A stretch of DNA of 64,000 nucleotides. Origin: Mycolicibacterium moriokaense (GTDB lineage Bacteria > Actinomycetota > Actinomycetes > Mycobacteriales > Mycobacteriaceae). Shown one piece after another: positions 31,947-41,125 of the stretch. The stretch lies in contig NZ_QQBJ01000014.1 in NCBI RefSeq assembly GCF_003347205.1, forward strand, positions 1 to 64,000, in the 5' to 3' direction. Under the pieces are notes generated by a model, which worked only from the letters and a program-made list of their open reading frames with translations, was not told the DNA's origin and did no database searches. Both the position numbers and the translations under genes were made by a program. Position 1 is the stretch's first letter, and every line of letters starts with the position of its first letter.

Positions 31947-33425
31947 CTAGCTGCGCGCGGCGTGGGTCCCGGCGCGCCGGCCGAAGAATGAGCCCTCGCC
32001 CAACTGCGTACCGCTGGAGTAGCCCTTGCCGTCCTGGGCGATATTGGAGGCGCACGCGCCCGCGGCGTACAACCCGGGAATGACGGTGCCGTCGCCGCGC
32101 AGCACCTGGCCGTCGATCGTCACCGCCAGGCCGCCCATGGTGAACCCCGAATACATCGCCCGGCCCAGTGACAGGTCGAAGGCCGCCCACGGCCCCTTCG
32201 TCTGGGGCGCAACGTATTCCGGCTGCTTGTGGAAGTCGGGATCCTCGCCGTGTGCCGCGTGCCCGTTGTACCGGTTCAGGGTGTCGACCAGATTGCCCTC
32301 GGGGATGCCCAGCGCCGCCTCCATCTCCTCGACGGTCTCCCACCCGTCGATGAACCGGATCAGCGGCATCTCCGGCATCTGCATGTGCTCCTCGTCGACG
32401 ATCAGGTACGCGATCTGATCGGGCTGCTCGAGCACGAAAGCCGAGGTGCGGGAGTGGTAGGAGTCCTCGGTGACGAACCGCTTCCCGTCCTTGTTGACGA
32501 TGATCCCGGTCAGCAGGATCTCCGGCGGGTAGGCGGCGGCGGTGATGAACAGCCCGTCCAGGTTCTCGGCGACCCCGCCCGCAGACTCGCCCAGCCGGAT
32601 GCCGAGGCCGTCGTCGTTCGGGTTGCCCAGAATGTAGGGCTCGACGACGCCGTGATGCTTGGTCTTGCGCTTCTGCCCGAGGGCCGGCGTGTGCTCGGCC
32701 ACCATCTCGGGGTTCATCGCGAAACCGCCCGCCGCGATGATGACCGACTTGGCCTTGACCGCACCGGTTTCGGCGAAATGCTTCCAGCGCACACCCACCA
32801 CCGCCCCGTTGTCGACGACGAGGTTCGTCACCCCGGTCTCGTAGCGGATCTGCGCCCCGAGCTGATCGGCGCGCTTGACCAGCAGGTCGATCACCATCGC
32901 GGCTCCGCCGAGCTCACCGGGCACCGGCACGGAGTGACCGCGCGGCGCGGGCTTCGCCTTCTCGGTGAACGGCCAGACCTTCTCGTTGCCGGTGTACGAC
33001 AGCCCCTCGGTGCCCGGTGGCACGACGATCTTGCCCGGATAGAAGCTGCGCTCGAACTGAAAGCCCAAGTCCTCCAACCAGTTGAAGTGCTCGACGCTGC
33101 CGTCGCAGTAGGCGCGGATCTTCTCGTGGTCGGGCGCAGGAGACACCGCGACCAGGTACTTGTACATCTCCTCTGAGCTGTCGTCGTGGCCGGTCGCCTG
33201 TTGCACCGCGGTGCCGCCGCCGAGGTAGAAGTGGCCGCCGGCCATCGAACTCGTGCCGCCGGCAGCCGCGGCCTTCTCCAGTACCAGCACCCGCGCACCG
33301 GCGGCCGCCGCGCTGACCGCTGCGGCGCCGCCGGAGATGCCGAAGCCGATCACCACGACGTCGACCTCATCGGACCAGCTCGTGATGTCAGCGGCGGCAA
33401 CGGTTTCGGGGATCTCGATACTCAC
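31947..33425 (-). CDS. Rv1817-type FAD flavoprotein (KstD/fumarate-reductase fold)
   Basis: A 492-residue FAD-binding oxidoreductase of the fumarate reductase/3-ketosteroid dehydrogenase superfamily. The N-terminal FAD motif is DVVVIGFGISGGAAAVSAAA followed by GGTSSMAGGHFYLGGG; C-terminal FAD contacts are GLYAAGACASNIAQDGKGY and SGTQLGEGSFFGRRAG. It is the counterpart of Rv1817. Its exact substrate is unknown; a steroid or acyl ring dehydrogenation role is suggested by the KstR-type box upstream. The GTG overlaps the VOC gene stop (GTGA), so the two are one operon. Confidence 0.9.
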   Translation of the reverse strand: MSIEIPETVAAADITSWSDEVDVVVIGFGISGGAAAVSAAAAGARVLVLEKAAAAGGTSSMAGGHFYLGGGTAVQQATGHDDSSEEMYKYLVAVSPAPDHEKIRAYCDGSVEHFNWLEDLGFQFERSFYPGKIVVPPGTEGLSYTGNEKVWPFTEKAKPAPRGHSVPVPGELGGAAMVIDLLVKRADQLGAQIRYETGVTNLVVDNGAVVGVRWKHFAETGAVKAKSVIIAAGGFAMNPEMVAEHTPALGQKRKTKHHGVVEPYILGNPNDDGLGIRLGESAGGVAENLDGLFITAAAYPPEILLTGIIVNKDGKRFVTEDSYHSRTSAFVLEQPDQIAYLIVDEEHMQMPEMPLIRFIDGWETVEEMEAALGIPEGNLVDTLNRYNGHAAHGEDPDFHKQPEYVAPQTKGPWAAFDLSLGRAMYSGFTMGGLAVTIDGQVLRGDGTVIPGLYAAGACASNIAQDGKGYSSGTQLGEGSFFGRRAGTHAARS

Positions 33426-33892
33426 TGCTGCTCCTGTTTGACGTAATCGAAGAACGCCCGGATCTCGGGCGGGATGCGGGCGATCTCCAGATAGGGCACG
33501 CCCGCGTCCTCGGCGCTGACGTAGGCGAACTCCATGCCTCCCGGCATCACCCCGCGCTGCACCACCTGCGCGGTGCCGACTGCCGCCTCGACGTCGTCGA
33601 CCTCCACGCAGATGTGGTGTAGCCCCGGACCCGCCCGGTCGAGGAACTCGCTGTAGACGCTGGTGCCCGACACGGGTGAGATCAGTTCGAGCTGAGTGTC
33701 GCCGGCATAACTGAACGAGATGTGCGCGACGAAGTCCGCCGGCCGTCCGCGATAGGTGCAGGTGTCGGGGCCGAAGTGCACGTCGGGTACCCGCACCCAC
33801 TTGGTGGCACCCAACAGCATGGTCAGAGCGTGTTCGGTGGCGTCGAGGTCGTGCGTCACCCACGCGATTTGGACAGGTGTCTGGGCATGCAT
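33422..33892 (-). CDS. VOC/glyoxalase-fold protein
   Basis: A 156-residue protein of the vicinal-oxygen-chelate superfamily, with two beta-alpha-beta-beta-beta units. Likely metal ligands are the early His near WVTHDLDATEHAL, the Glu of QLELISP, and His/Glu of GLHHICVEV. Such proteins act as epimerases, dioxygenases or lyases; methylmalonyl-CoA-epimerase-like is one possibility. A TATTCT -10 ends 8 nt upstream of the ATG, giving a leaderless transcript under a KstR-type operator; a GTG at 33898 is an alternative start. First gene of the operon with the Rv1817-type flavoprotein. Confidence 0.82.
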   Translation of the reverse strand: MHAQTPVQIAWVTHDLDATEHALTMLLGATKWVRVPDVHFGPDTCTYRGRPADFVAHISFSYAGDTQLELISPVSGTSVYSEFLDRAGPGLHHICVEVDDVEAAVGTAQVVQRGVMPGGMEFAYVSAEDAGVPYLEIARIPPEIRAFFDYVKQEQQ

Positions 33893-33900
33893 CGCCACCG

Positions 33901-33906
33901 AGAATA
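33901..33906 (-). promoter_or_regulatory. -10 element of VOC-flavoprotein operon
   Basis: TATTCT fits TANNNT and ends 8 nt before the VOC ATG. The KstR-type palindrome lies about 20 bp upstream, overlapping the expected -35 region. Confidence 0.5.
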
Positions 33907-33926
33907 TCCCCGACGCGCCCGGCTGG

Positions 33927-33942
33927 CTAGAACGTGTTCTAG
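33927..33942. promoter_or_regulatory. KstR-type operator
   Basis: CTAGAACGTGTTCTAG contains TAGAACGTGTTCTA, an exact fit to the KstR consensus TnnAACnnGTTnnA, with arms CTAGAAC/GTTCTAG perfectly complementary around a 2-nt centre. KstR is the TetR repressor of cholesterol side-chain and ring catabolism genes in mycobacteria, released by a steroid-derived CoA ester. The box sits upstream of the VOC-flavoprotein operon and just past the protease stop. Confidence 0.75.
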
Positions 33943-33948
33943 TTTTCC

Positions 33949-34638
33949 CTAGCCGGGTCCGAGATTGCCCGACGCCGCCTGCAGCACGTCCTCGCGCGCC
34001 TGCTGGCTGGCTGTCTGCCAGGAGACGGCGGCCGGGTAGTTGCCCCAGGTGCTGTTGAACATTCCGACGATCGCGGCCCGCCCGTCCGGCGTGACCACGT
34101 ACACCGGGCCGCCGGAGTCCCCCTTCTGGCTGACCACACCGTTGGCCATCGTGAACCATCCGTTGTTGACCGACTCGATGTTGCCGCAGCTCTCGCCGGT
34201 GATCACGCCGAAATGGCAGACCGCCAGGCCGGGAGTCGGCGCGAATCCCGGGTCGGAGACCAGGATGCGGCCGCCGGGCAGGATGTCGTTCAGCGCGACG
34301 TCGGGGGCGAGGTTGATGGCCTCCCAGTCGGAGATCATGTGGTCGGTGGCGACGGTGGCCCCGTCGGGGGTGTTGTCACGGAATACGGTCAAGGCGCCGA
34401 TGGGGTTTCCGTCCCGGTCCACCACGACCCCGTCGCCCCGACAGTGGCCCGCGGTGAATGCGGTGCGCGTCCCGAGGTCGACGAAACCGAGTGTGCAGAC
34501 ATTTGTGCCTTGGTGGATCTCCATCCCCGGATAAACCAGGACGCCGGGAGTGGCGTGTGCCGGCGCCGCGGGGATGGTCAGCGCAAAGATCGACGCGGCC
34601 GCAGCAGCGGCCAGCGAGCGCAACCTCTGTCGGCGCAC
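33949..34638 (-). CDS. Secreted trypsin-like serine protease (Rv1815 type)
   Basis: A 229-residue chymotrypsin-fold protein with a signal peptide (SLAAAAAASIFALTIPAAPAHA). Triad: His65 in FTAGHCRG, a candidate Asp at 104 or 113, and Ser175 in KGDSGGPVY. Two cysteine pairs are likely (Cys48/Cys66, Cys141/Cys151). It matches Rv1815. GTG start with GGAG 7 nt upstream. Expected to act outside the membrane; the substrate is unknown. Confidence 0.87.
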   Translation of the reverse strand: MRRQRLRSLAAAAAASIFALTIPAAPAHATPGVLVYPGMEIHQGTNVCTLGFVDLGTRTAFTAGHCRGDGVVVDRDGNPIGALTVFRDNTPDGATVATDHMISDWEAINLAPDVALNDILPGGRILVSDPGFAPTPGLAVCHFGVITGESCGNIESVNNGWFTMANGVVSQKGDSGGPVYVVTPDGRAAIVGMFNSTWGNYPAAVSWQTASQQAREDVLQAASGNLGPG

Positions 34639-34701
34639 GGTGATCTCCGATTCGTTGGGGTCAGTGGGCTCCTACCCTACCGGCGCGGCCCCTTACAGCA
34701 A

Positions 34702-34731
34702 GGCAGCCCGGGCCACTCGACCCGGGCTGCC
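34702..34731 (-). terminator. Strong intrinsic terminator-like hairpin
   Basis: GGCAGCCCGGG and CCCGGGCTGCC form a perfect 11-bp GC-rich stem with an 8-nt loop, 15 bp past the stop of the lectin/LysM gene. In the minus direction it is followed by TTGCTGT, a weak U-tract. Confidence 0.75.
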
Positions 34732-34745
34732 CGCACTCATGTCAG

Positions 34746-35360
34746 CTAAGGAATCGTCAGCACCTGTCCCGGATGGATCAGATCCGGGTTGCTGATGCCG
34801 CTGGCGTCAGCGATCTGCTGGTACTTGCTGCCGTCGCCGTAGAACCGCTCTGAGATGGCCCACAGCGTGTCACCCGAGACAACGGTGTAGGTGCGCGGTG
34901 CGGGGGGTGGCGGCGGAGGTGGCGGCGGCGGGGCGGGCGCCTCCGCCGGTGGCAACGGCTCTTCTGCCGCGGCGGGCGCGACCTCAGGGGAGGCGGCCTC
35001 TTCGGCGGGTGGCGGCGGTGGCGCTTCGTCGGTGTTGGTGCCTGACGCCCACGCGACGCCGTCGAATCCGTACAACACCAGGTTGCGATCGTCCTGCAGC
35101 ACCAGCCGAACATCCTTGGCGCCCTTGGTGTCCGTGTGCCAGATCGGCTTCTCCGGCGTATAGAGCACGCAGTTGCCGTCCTTCTGCACTTCGAGCCGCT
35201 CCGAGTTCTGGCCGTTGGTCGCGGTTGCCCACACCGCCTCGCCTCGTGCGGCCAGCACCAGGTTGCCGTCGTCCTGCAGGGTCAGCGTGTAGGCCCCGTT
35301 GTTGGACGTCAGCGATTCACCGCGCCCGAGCTTCTCGCCAATGGCGAGTCTGTCTGTCAC
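34746..35360 (-). CDS. Bulb-type lectin plus LysM protein
   Basis: A 204-residue two-domain protein. Residues about 5-110 form a bulb-type mannose-binding lectin repeat ([23 protein letters not shown] and [11 protein letters not shown], each of the QxDxNxVxY kind). A Pro/Ala/Glu-rich linker with an 11-proline run follows, then a C-terminal LysM domain ([31 protein letters not shown]...HPGQVLTIP), which binds peptidoglycan-type glycans. No signal peptide is visible, so the route to the surface, if any, is unclear. A related lectin is known in M. smegmatis. GTG start behind GGAAGGGG. Confidence 0.92.
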   Translation of the reverse strand: MTDRLAIGEKLGRGESLTSNNGAYTLTLQDDGNLVLAARGEAVWATATNGQNSERLEVQKDGNCVLYTPEKPIWHTDTKGAKDVRLVLQDDRNLVLYGFDGVAWASGTNTDEAPPPPPAEEAASPEVAPAAAEEPLPPAEAPAPPPPPPPPPPAPRTYTVVSGDTLWAISERFYGDGSKYQQIADASGISNPDLIHPGQVLTIP

Positions 35361-35477
35361 GTCACTGCCCCTTCCTTCAAACCGTATTCGACGCCGCTGA
35401 GCTTACTGATCTTGGCTGTGCCTGGGGGACGTTCGGATCGCCCCAATCGAAACGTCTTGCAAACGCCGAGTGGACGA

Positions 35478-36884
35478 TCAGGAATCGAATCCGAGCCCGA
35501 GCGCATCGAGCGCGCGCAGCAGCAGATTGCGCCGCCCCGCGGAATGATCGGCGCGGTCCAGCGACCATCTGGTTGCCTGGATTCCGATACTGGCCAACGG
35601 TTCGGGCGGGAACGGCAACGGCCGTTTACGCACCATCTCCAACTCCGTGCGCGCCGTCGGCCGCCCATCCAGCAGGTCGAGGCAGACGTCGGCGGCGAAG
35701 CGCGCGGCGCCGACGCCGAGGCCGGTGAAGCCGTTGACGTAGGAGACGCGGCCACCGTGGGCCATCCCCCAGTGCGCGCAGAACCTGGTGCTGGTGTCGA
35801 TCGCACCGGCCCAGCGATGGCTGAACCGGACGTCGTCGAGCTGCGGGAAGGTGATGAAGAAGTGCGCTGCCAGCCTGCGGTAGGTTGCCGGCCGGTCCTC
35901 ATAAGCCGGCTTCACCTTGCGGCCGAAGTTGTAGACGGCGTCGTACCCGCCCCACACGATGCGGTTGTCCGCGCTCAGCCGGTAGTAATGAAATTGGTTG
36001 GCGCAGTCGCCGATTCCCTGACGGTTCGCCCATCCGATGCGCCCCAGCTGGGCGTCGGTGAGGGGCTCGGTGGCCAGCACGTAGTCGTACACGGGCACGG
36101 TGTGCAGCCGATTGCGCACGATCAGGCTCGGGAAGACGTTGGTTGCCAACACTGCCCGGTCGGCGCTGACGGTGCCGTTTCCCGCCGCGCACCGCACGCC
36201 CGACCCGGCCCCTTCGATCGATGTCACGTTCGTTCGTTCGAAGATGTGCACGCCGGCGTCGGCGCACGCGCGGGCGAGTTCGAGTGCGAGTTTGCCGGGA
36301 TGCACGATCGCCAGCGTGTCCGGGCTGAACAAGCCGGCCAGATAGGTCGGCGAGGCCACCTCGGCGCACACCTGATCCCGGTCGACGAACTCGCCCTCCC
36401 CGTCGTCGGCGGCCTCTCGCAGCCAGGCCACCTGGTGCGGTTCCGTCGCGACCGTCAACATTCCGGAGCGTTCCCAGTCGACGTCGAGTCCCAGCCGCGA
36501 CACATCGGCCTGCATGGCGTCCAGGTTCTCGCGACCCATCGCTTCCAGAGTGTCGATCTCGCTGGGCCAGCGGGCTTTTCCGTTCGCCAGGCCGTGCGTC
36601 AGGCTGGCGTCGACAAACCCGCCATTGCGCCCGGATGCCGCCCAGCCCACCCGTTCGGCATCGACGAGGACGATCTTTTGGCCCGGATTGCGCTGCGCGG
36701 CATGTAAAGCCGTCCACAGACCGGTATAGCCGGCACCCACCACCAACAGATCGGCCGTGACCGAACCGGCGAGCGAATCGTGGGAGGGCCGGGGCGAATC
36801 CAGCCACATCGACCCGAAGGCACTTGCCGCCAGCGACCGTTCGACGAGGCCTGCGTCGACGTCTGTATCGAACACCGTCTGCAC
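35478..36884 (-). CDS. FAD-dependent amine/amino-acid oxidase (DAO family)
   Basis: A 468-residue DAO-fold oxidoreductase. The FAD motif VTADLLVVGAGYTGLWTALHAAQ is at about 34-56, followed by GRNGGFV; the C-terminal GLGVGAARFAAD closes the FAD site. The pattern resembles gamma-glutamylputrescine oxidase (PuuB/OrdL) and related glycine/sarcosine oxidases. Substrate is inferred to be an amine or N-alkyl amino acid. Transcribed alone; 117 bp separate its stop from the lectin/LysM start. Confidence 0.85.
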   Translation of the reverse strand: MQTVFDTDVDAGLVERSLAASAFGSMWLDSPRPSHDSLAGSVTADLLVVGAGYTGLWTALHAAQRNPGQKIVLVDAERVGWAASGRNGGFVDASLTHGLANGKARWPSEIDTLEAMGRENLDAMQADVSRLGLDVDWERSGMLTVATEPHQVAWLREAADDGEGEFVDRDQVCAEVASPTYLAGLFSPDTLAIVHPGKLALELARACADAGVHIFERTNVTSIEGAGSGVRCAAGNGTVSADRAVLATNVFPSLIVRNRLHTVPVYDYVLATEPLTDAQLGRIGWANRQGIGDCANQFHYYRLSADNRIVWGGYDAVYNFGRKVKPAYEDRPATYRRLAAHFFITFPQLDDVRFSHRWAGAIDTSTRFCAHWGMAHGGRVSYVNGFTGLGVGAARFAADVCLDLLDGRPTARTELEMVRKRPLPFPPEPLASIGIQATRWSLDRADHSAGRRNLLLRALDALGLGFDS

Positions 36885-36962
36885 ACCGTGACACTACGGG
36901 GTGGACGCCACGGGCGCCGCTGAATCGGTTGCAGGCGCGCGATGATGACTATTCCGCGGCCT

Positions 36963-37892
36963 CTAGTGCGTTGCGGTGACCGGTGCGGAGATGTCGGGCT
37001 GCACCGACTGCCCGGGCTGCCAGCCCGGTGGGCCGAAGACGAAGCCGAACCGGTCACGCCACCGGCGCGCGGCACGCACATCGCGGGCCATCGCGACGTA
37101 TTCGTGGGTCTGCAGCGTCCAGATGTTGTAGGTGTCCACCTGTTTGGTCAGTCCGTAGTGCGGCCGGAACTGCTCGGCTGCGAAACTGCGGAACAGCCGA
37201 TCCCAGATGATCAGGATGCCGCCGTAGTTGCGGTCCAGATAGATCTCGTCCATGCCGTGGTGCACCCGGTGATGCGATGGCGTATTCAGGACGAACTCGA
37301 CCGGCCGCCAAAGCTTTCCGATGCGTTCGGTGTGAATCCAGTACTGGTAGATCAGGTTGATCGAGAAGCTCGCGAACACCATCCACGGCGGCACACCGAA
37401 CAGCGGTAGCAGCGCCCGCAGGAACACGTCGCCGCTGATGTTCCACTTCTGCCGCACCGCGGTGGCCAGATTGAAGTACTGGCTGGAGTGGTGCGCCTGG
37501 TGGGTGGCCCAGAACAGGCGGACGCGGTGGGCCATCCGGTGATACCAGTAGTAGAGGAAGTCGACCCCGACGAGCGCTATCACCCAGGTGTAGGCGGCAT
37601 TCGCGGGCAGTTGCCACGGCGCGACGTAGACGTAGAGCGCGGCGTAGCCGAACAGCGCGATGCCGTTCATCACGGCGTTGATGCCCACCGACCCCACGCC
37701 CATCCAGATGCTGGCCCAGGCGTCGGACTTCGAGTAGGCGCCCGACGGGGCGCGCTCGTTCTCGACATGCGCGAGCTTGCCCGCGGCGGCCCATTCGATG
37801 ACCAGCAGGAGGATGAAGAACGGGACGGCGAACGTCACCGGGTCGTGCATCAGCGGCGGTAGCACGTGCTCCCATGCCGTTGCCCAGTCCAC
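36963..37892 (-). CDS. Sterol desaturase/fatty acid hydroxylase-family protein
   Basis: A 309-residue integral membrane di-iron protein. Histidine clusters are HRMAH, HQAHH and HRVHH, the eight-His pattern of the ERG3/fatty-acid hydroxylase superfamily. Several helices surround them. Position near the Rv1815/Rv1817-like genes suggests correspondence with Rv1814 (annotated erg3). The second GTG was chosen because GGAGG lies 8 nt upstream; a GTG three codons earlier overlaps that site. The substrate lipid is unknown. Confidence 0.85.
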   Translation of the reverse strand: MDWATAWEHVLPPLMHDPVTFAVPFFILLLVIEWAAAGKLAHVENERAPSGAYSKSDAWASIWMGVGSVGINAVMNGIALFGYAALYVYVAPWQLPANAAYTWVIALVGVDFLYYWYHRMAHRVRLFWATHQAHHSSQYFNLATAVRQKWNISGDVFLRALLPLFGVPPWMVFASFSINLIYQYWIHTERIGKLWRPVEFVLNTPSHHRVHHGMDEIYLDRNYGGILIIWDRLFRSFAAEQFRPHYGLTKQVDTYNIWTLQTHEYVAMARDVRAARRWRDRFGFVFGPPGWQPGQSVQPDISAPVTATH

Positions 37893-37933
37893 TGCGAACA
37901 CCTCCGCGACGAGTCTAGCGACGCCAGTCGGCG

Positions 37934-39478
37934 CTACTTGAAGTTGAGCACCTGGCCGCCCCAGGTGGCGCGAATGTCCATGTCGATGTCGTTGACGACG
38001 GTGTCCTGCCGACCGATCAGCAGCGAGGGCCGGTCGGGCTCCTGATAGGGCAGCCAGTCGGGCTCGCCGGGCAGACCCATCGGCTTACCCTGCGTCGCGA
38101 AGTTCACCCAGCGCGCCATCACGCGGTCCGACACCGCCCGCCCGGTCTTCAGCCCACCGAGCTTGAACGTGGGGTCCTTGGCCCCGTTGACCAGATTCCC
38201 CCAGACGAAAGGCAACTCGGTGGCGTGTGCGGCGGCGATCCGCAGCAGTCGCAGCATCGGGGTGGCGAAGTCGAACCGGTAGAGATACACCGGCGCGACG
38301 GCGCTGTGCCCCTCGGCGAGCCAGACGGACGGCATCCGGAACCCGATGTCGCGGGCCACGCCCATGCCCCGGGCCCTGCCGCTCAGCCCGGGATAGGCCG
38401 TGCCGATCTGGTCGTCGGTGGGCAACTGCAGGTGTGGCTGTTCTGCCGCGATCTCGGTGAACATCGCGTTGATGGCCTCCGGGGTGATCGGCATCAGCGG
38501 CGACTTCATCCACTTGAACAGCGCCGCCTCGTGCTTGTTGGTGCCGATGATCAGCGGAACCGGGTGAGAGCGGCCCTCGCGAGCCAGTTTCACCGGATAG
38601 TCCGGAACCAGGTCGCCGTCGACCATCGGCGCGAACGCTAGCGTTCCTGGGTTGTTCACCGGTGTCTCGTAGAACACGTCGGTGGACGCCGCGACGATGG
38701 CGGCCACCGGTACGTCGCGCAGCCGGGCGATGTCGGCGTCGGCCAGCCCCAGCCGGTCCATCACGCGGCGGGTGATCCGGCGCGCGCGGCTGAGGTCGTA
38801 CACCGAGGTGGCCGGTGAGCTCTGCGCGACCGCGGCGGTGAACAGGCCCTCGGCCGCGGGGCTGGTCAGCAGCGTGGTGATGAGGCCTGCGCCCGCCGAC
38901 TCGCCGAACAAGGTGACGCGGTCGGGATCGCCGCCGAACGCCGCGATGTTGTCGCGCACCCAGCTCAGCGCCGAGAGCACATCGCGCAGGCCGAGATTGG
39001 AGTCGTAGCGATGACGCGATCCGTCGAACTCGCTTAGGTCGAGGAACCCCAGCGCTCCGAGCCGGTAGTTCACTGTGACGACGATGACGTCGCCGCCGCC
39101 GGCCAGCGCACGTCCGTCGTAGAGCGGTTGGCTCGCCGAGCCCAGGATGTACGCGCCGCCGTGCACCCACACCATCACCGGCTTGCGGGCGCCGGCAACG
39201 GTATTCGACGGCGCCCACACGTTGAGGGTGAGGCAGTCCTCGCTCTGCGGTGCGCCGAGGTCGATGGGGATGCGCGGGTCCACCGGCTGGGGGCAGACGA
39301 AGCCGTACCGCGTGGCGTCGGCCACGTTGGTCCACGGTGTGACGGGTTCGGGAGCACGCCATCGCAGGTCACCGACGGGCGGAGCGGCGTAGCGCAGGCC
39401 CTTCCACGCGGTGACCCGCCCGTCGTCGCGGCCGCGAACCGGGCCGTTCAGGGTCTCGACCAGGGTGTTGTCGTGCAT
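37934..39478 (-). CDS. Type B carboxylesterase
   Basis: A 514-residue alpha/beta hydrolase of the carboxylesterase/para-nitrobenzyl esterase family. Motifs: GPVRGRDDGRVTAWKGLRYAAPPVG start, EDCLTLNVWAP, the oxyanion loop VWVHGGAYILGS, and nucleophile Ser in FGESAGAGL. The catalytic His is expected near the C-terminus. No signal peptide is visible from the chosen ATG; an adjacent ATG one codon upstream is equivalent. Longer readings add an unconserved tail. Divergent from the MpaB-type oxygenase over 109 bp. Confidence 0.9.
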   Translation of the reverse strand: MHDNTLVETLNGPVRGRDDGRVTAWKGLRYAAPPVGDLRWRAPEPVTPWTNVADATRYGFVCPQPVDPRIPIDLGAPQSEDCLTLNVWAPSNTVAGARKPVMVWVHGGAYILGSASQPLYDGRALAGGGDVIVVTVNYRLGALGFLDLSEFDGSRHRYDSNLGLRDVLSALSWVRDNIAAFGGDPDRVTLFGESAGAGLITTLLTSPAAEGLFTAAVAQSSPATSVYDLSRARRITRRVMDRLGLADADIARLRDVPVAAIVAASTDVFYETPVNNPGTLAFAPMVDGDLVPDYPVKLAREGRSHPVPLIIGTNKHEAALFKWMKSPLMPITPEAINAMFTEIAAEQPHLQLPTDDQIGTAYPGLSGRARGMGVARDIGFRMPSVWLAEGHSAVAPVYLYRFDFATPMLRLLRIAAAHATELPFVWGNLVNGAKDPTFKLGGLKTGRAVSDRVMARWVNFATQGKPMGLPGEPDWLPYQEPDRPSLLIGRQDTVVNDIDMDIRATWGGQVLNFK

Positions 39479-39587
39479 CATCGCCAACCAGGTTACCGGC
39501 GGGTAGCGGTTGACAGCGCCAAAAGAGAGAAGGAATGGTAGATCTGAGAGGTTATCTGTAACATTCATATCTCCAGGGGATGAGCCG

Positions 39588-40496
39588 ATGAATGCGCTGC
39601 GACGCTGGATCGTCGAGGACTTCGAGAAGGCCGCGGGCCGCCACGACGACCCGGCGGTGTACGGCGGCCCGCCGGGCGACCCGGGCCTGATCGGGCCGGG
39701 GAGCACGTCCTGGGAGATAAACGCCGACGTCGCGTCCGTCTCTCAGGCCGGGTTGCCCGCCATCGTGCTGGAGATCCTGCACCCGTCGGTCATCGCCGGC
39801 GTGCAGGATCTGTCGAACTATCGCGAGGACCCGTTCCAGCGGGCGCGCGCCACCCTCGGGTACGTGCTGGCCACCACCTTCGGCAACACCGAAGCCGCCA
39901 CCGCGGTGATCGAACGCGTCAAGCACATCCACTCGTTCGTCAACGGCGTCCGTCCGGACGGCGTGGCGTACCGCGCGCTGGACCCGGAGTTGATCGCATG
40001 GGTGCACACCTGCATCCCGTGGATGATCCTGCGGGTCTACGAAGAGACGAAACGCCCTCTGTCCCAACGTGAGAAGGATCGCTATCTATCCGAGCAGGCG
40101 ATCATCGGCAGACTGGGCGGGGCCGAGTGGGTGCCCGAATCGGCGGCAGAACTCGAGGATTACGTGGAGTCGATGCGACCGCGGCTGGCGGTGAACGCGC
40201 AGACGCGCGAGTTCGTCGACTTCCTGATGACGTCGCCGTTCTTCCCCGACCTGCCCGAACGTCTGGACCGCCGGCTGCACCGGTTCACCATCTATGCGGG
40301 GATGAGCAGAGCACCCCGCTGGGCGCAGGAACTCATCGGCTACGACCGGCCGTCCGCGGCGACGCGGGCCTTGACCGGCCCGATGCTGCGTCTCGACGCA
40401 CAGCGGCTGCGGTGGGCGTTCGGCACGCCCCGATATCTGCAGCTGGCGCGGCAGCGGGCGATGGGCGCCCCGCACCGGGAGGTCACGACGTCGTGA
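39588..40496 (+). CDS. MpaB-like oxygenase (DUF2236)
   Basis: A 302-residue protein of the DUF2236 family (rubber oxygenase/MpaB catalytic domain), heme-binding in characterised members. Conserved features are EILHPSVIAGV near 62-72, a His-rich segment IERVKHIHSFVNG, and AWVHTCIPWMIL. AGGGGA 7 nt upstream sets the ATG. The stop overlaps the following TetR gene start (GTGA), so regulator and enzyme are co-expressed. Many mycobacterial copies occur; the substrate is unknown. Confidence 0.85.
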   Translation: MNALRRWIVEDFEKAAGRHDDPAVYGGPPGDPGLIGPGSTSWEINADVASVSQAGLPAIVLEILHPSVIAGVQDLSNYREDPFQRARATLGYVLATTFGNTEAATAVIERVKHIHSFVNGVRPDGVAYRALDPELIAWVHTCIPWMILRVYEETKRPLSQREKDRYLSEQAIIGRLGGAEWVPESAAELEDYVESMRPRLAVNAQTREFVDFLMTSPFFPDLPERLDRRLHRFTIYAGMSRAPRWAQELIGYDRPSAATRALTGPMLRLDAQRLRWAFGTPRYLQLARQRAMGAPHREVTTS

Positions 40497-41116
40497 TCGA
40501 CGCCGAGCTGATCGAAGTGGTCGGTGGCGCGGGCGCGGCCGGGCGGGTCGACGAGGCTGCCGATCGCACCAGTCAGCGCATCCTGGATGCCGCGCTGAGC
40601 GAGGCTGCAGCCGTTGGGCTGCAACGCATCACGGTCGAGGACGTGGTGCGGCGTGCCGGCGTGTCGAGGATGACGGCGTATCGCCGCTACCCGCGGCGCG
40701 ACGACCTGGTCGAGGCCCTGGTGCGGCGGGAGACGCAGCGCTTCCTTGGCGCGGTGGCCGACGCCATCGACGGCGCCGGACATCCCGACCAGGGAGTGGC
40801 CGAGGCCTTCGTCGCCGCGGTGTCGTTCGCCCGTGAACACCCGATCCTGCGCCGAGCGGCACACCACGAGCCCGCGCCGACCGCCGACTCCGTGAAGCTG
40901 CTCGAGATGGGCTCGGCGTTCATCGCCAACTACATCCACGGCGACCAGCCCGATCGGCCGTCCGAGCAGGTGCGCTGGGTCGCCGACGTCTTCGCGCGGC
41001 TGTTCTTCACCTACCTCTCGATGCCGCCCGCCGACCCGGATTTCGGTGACGATGCCCAGTTGCGCCGATTCGCCCACGAGGTGCTGACTCCGATGGTGGA
41101 GCGTGCCGTCGGTTAG
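40493..41116 (+). CDS. TetR-family regulator
   Basis: A 207-residue TetR regulator: helix-turn-helix ITVEDVVRRAGVSRMTAYRRYPRRDDLVEALV at about 43-75, then a helical ligand domain. GTG start overlaps the MpaB-like gene stop and has GGGAGG upstream. Nine bases separate it from the first SMR pump gene. The gene order oxygenase-regulator-pump-pump suggests it controls its own operon in response to a small hydrophobic compound. Confidence 0.9.
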   Translation: MIDAELIEVVGGAGAAGRVDEAADRTSQRILDAALSEAAAVGLQRITVEDVVRRAGVSRMTAYRRYPRRDDLVEALVRRETQRFLGAVADAIDGAGHPDQGVAEAFVAAVSFAREHPILRRAAHHEPAPTADSVKLLEMGSAFIANYIHGDQPDRPSEQVRWVADVFARLFFTYLSMPPADPDFGDDAQLRRFAHEVLTPMVERAVG

Positions 41117-41125
41117 CTTGTAGCC

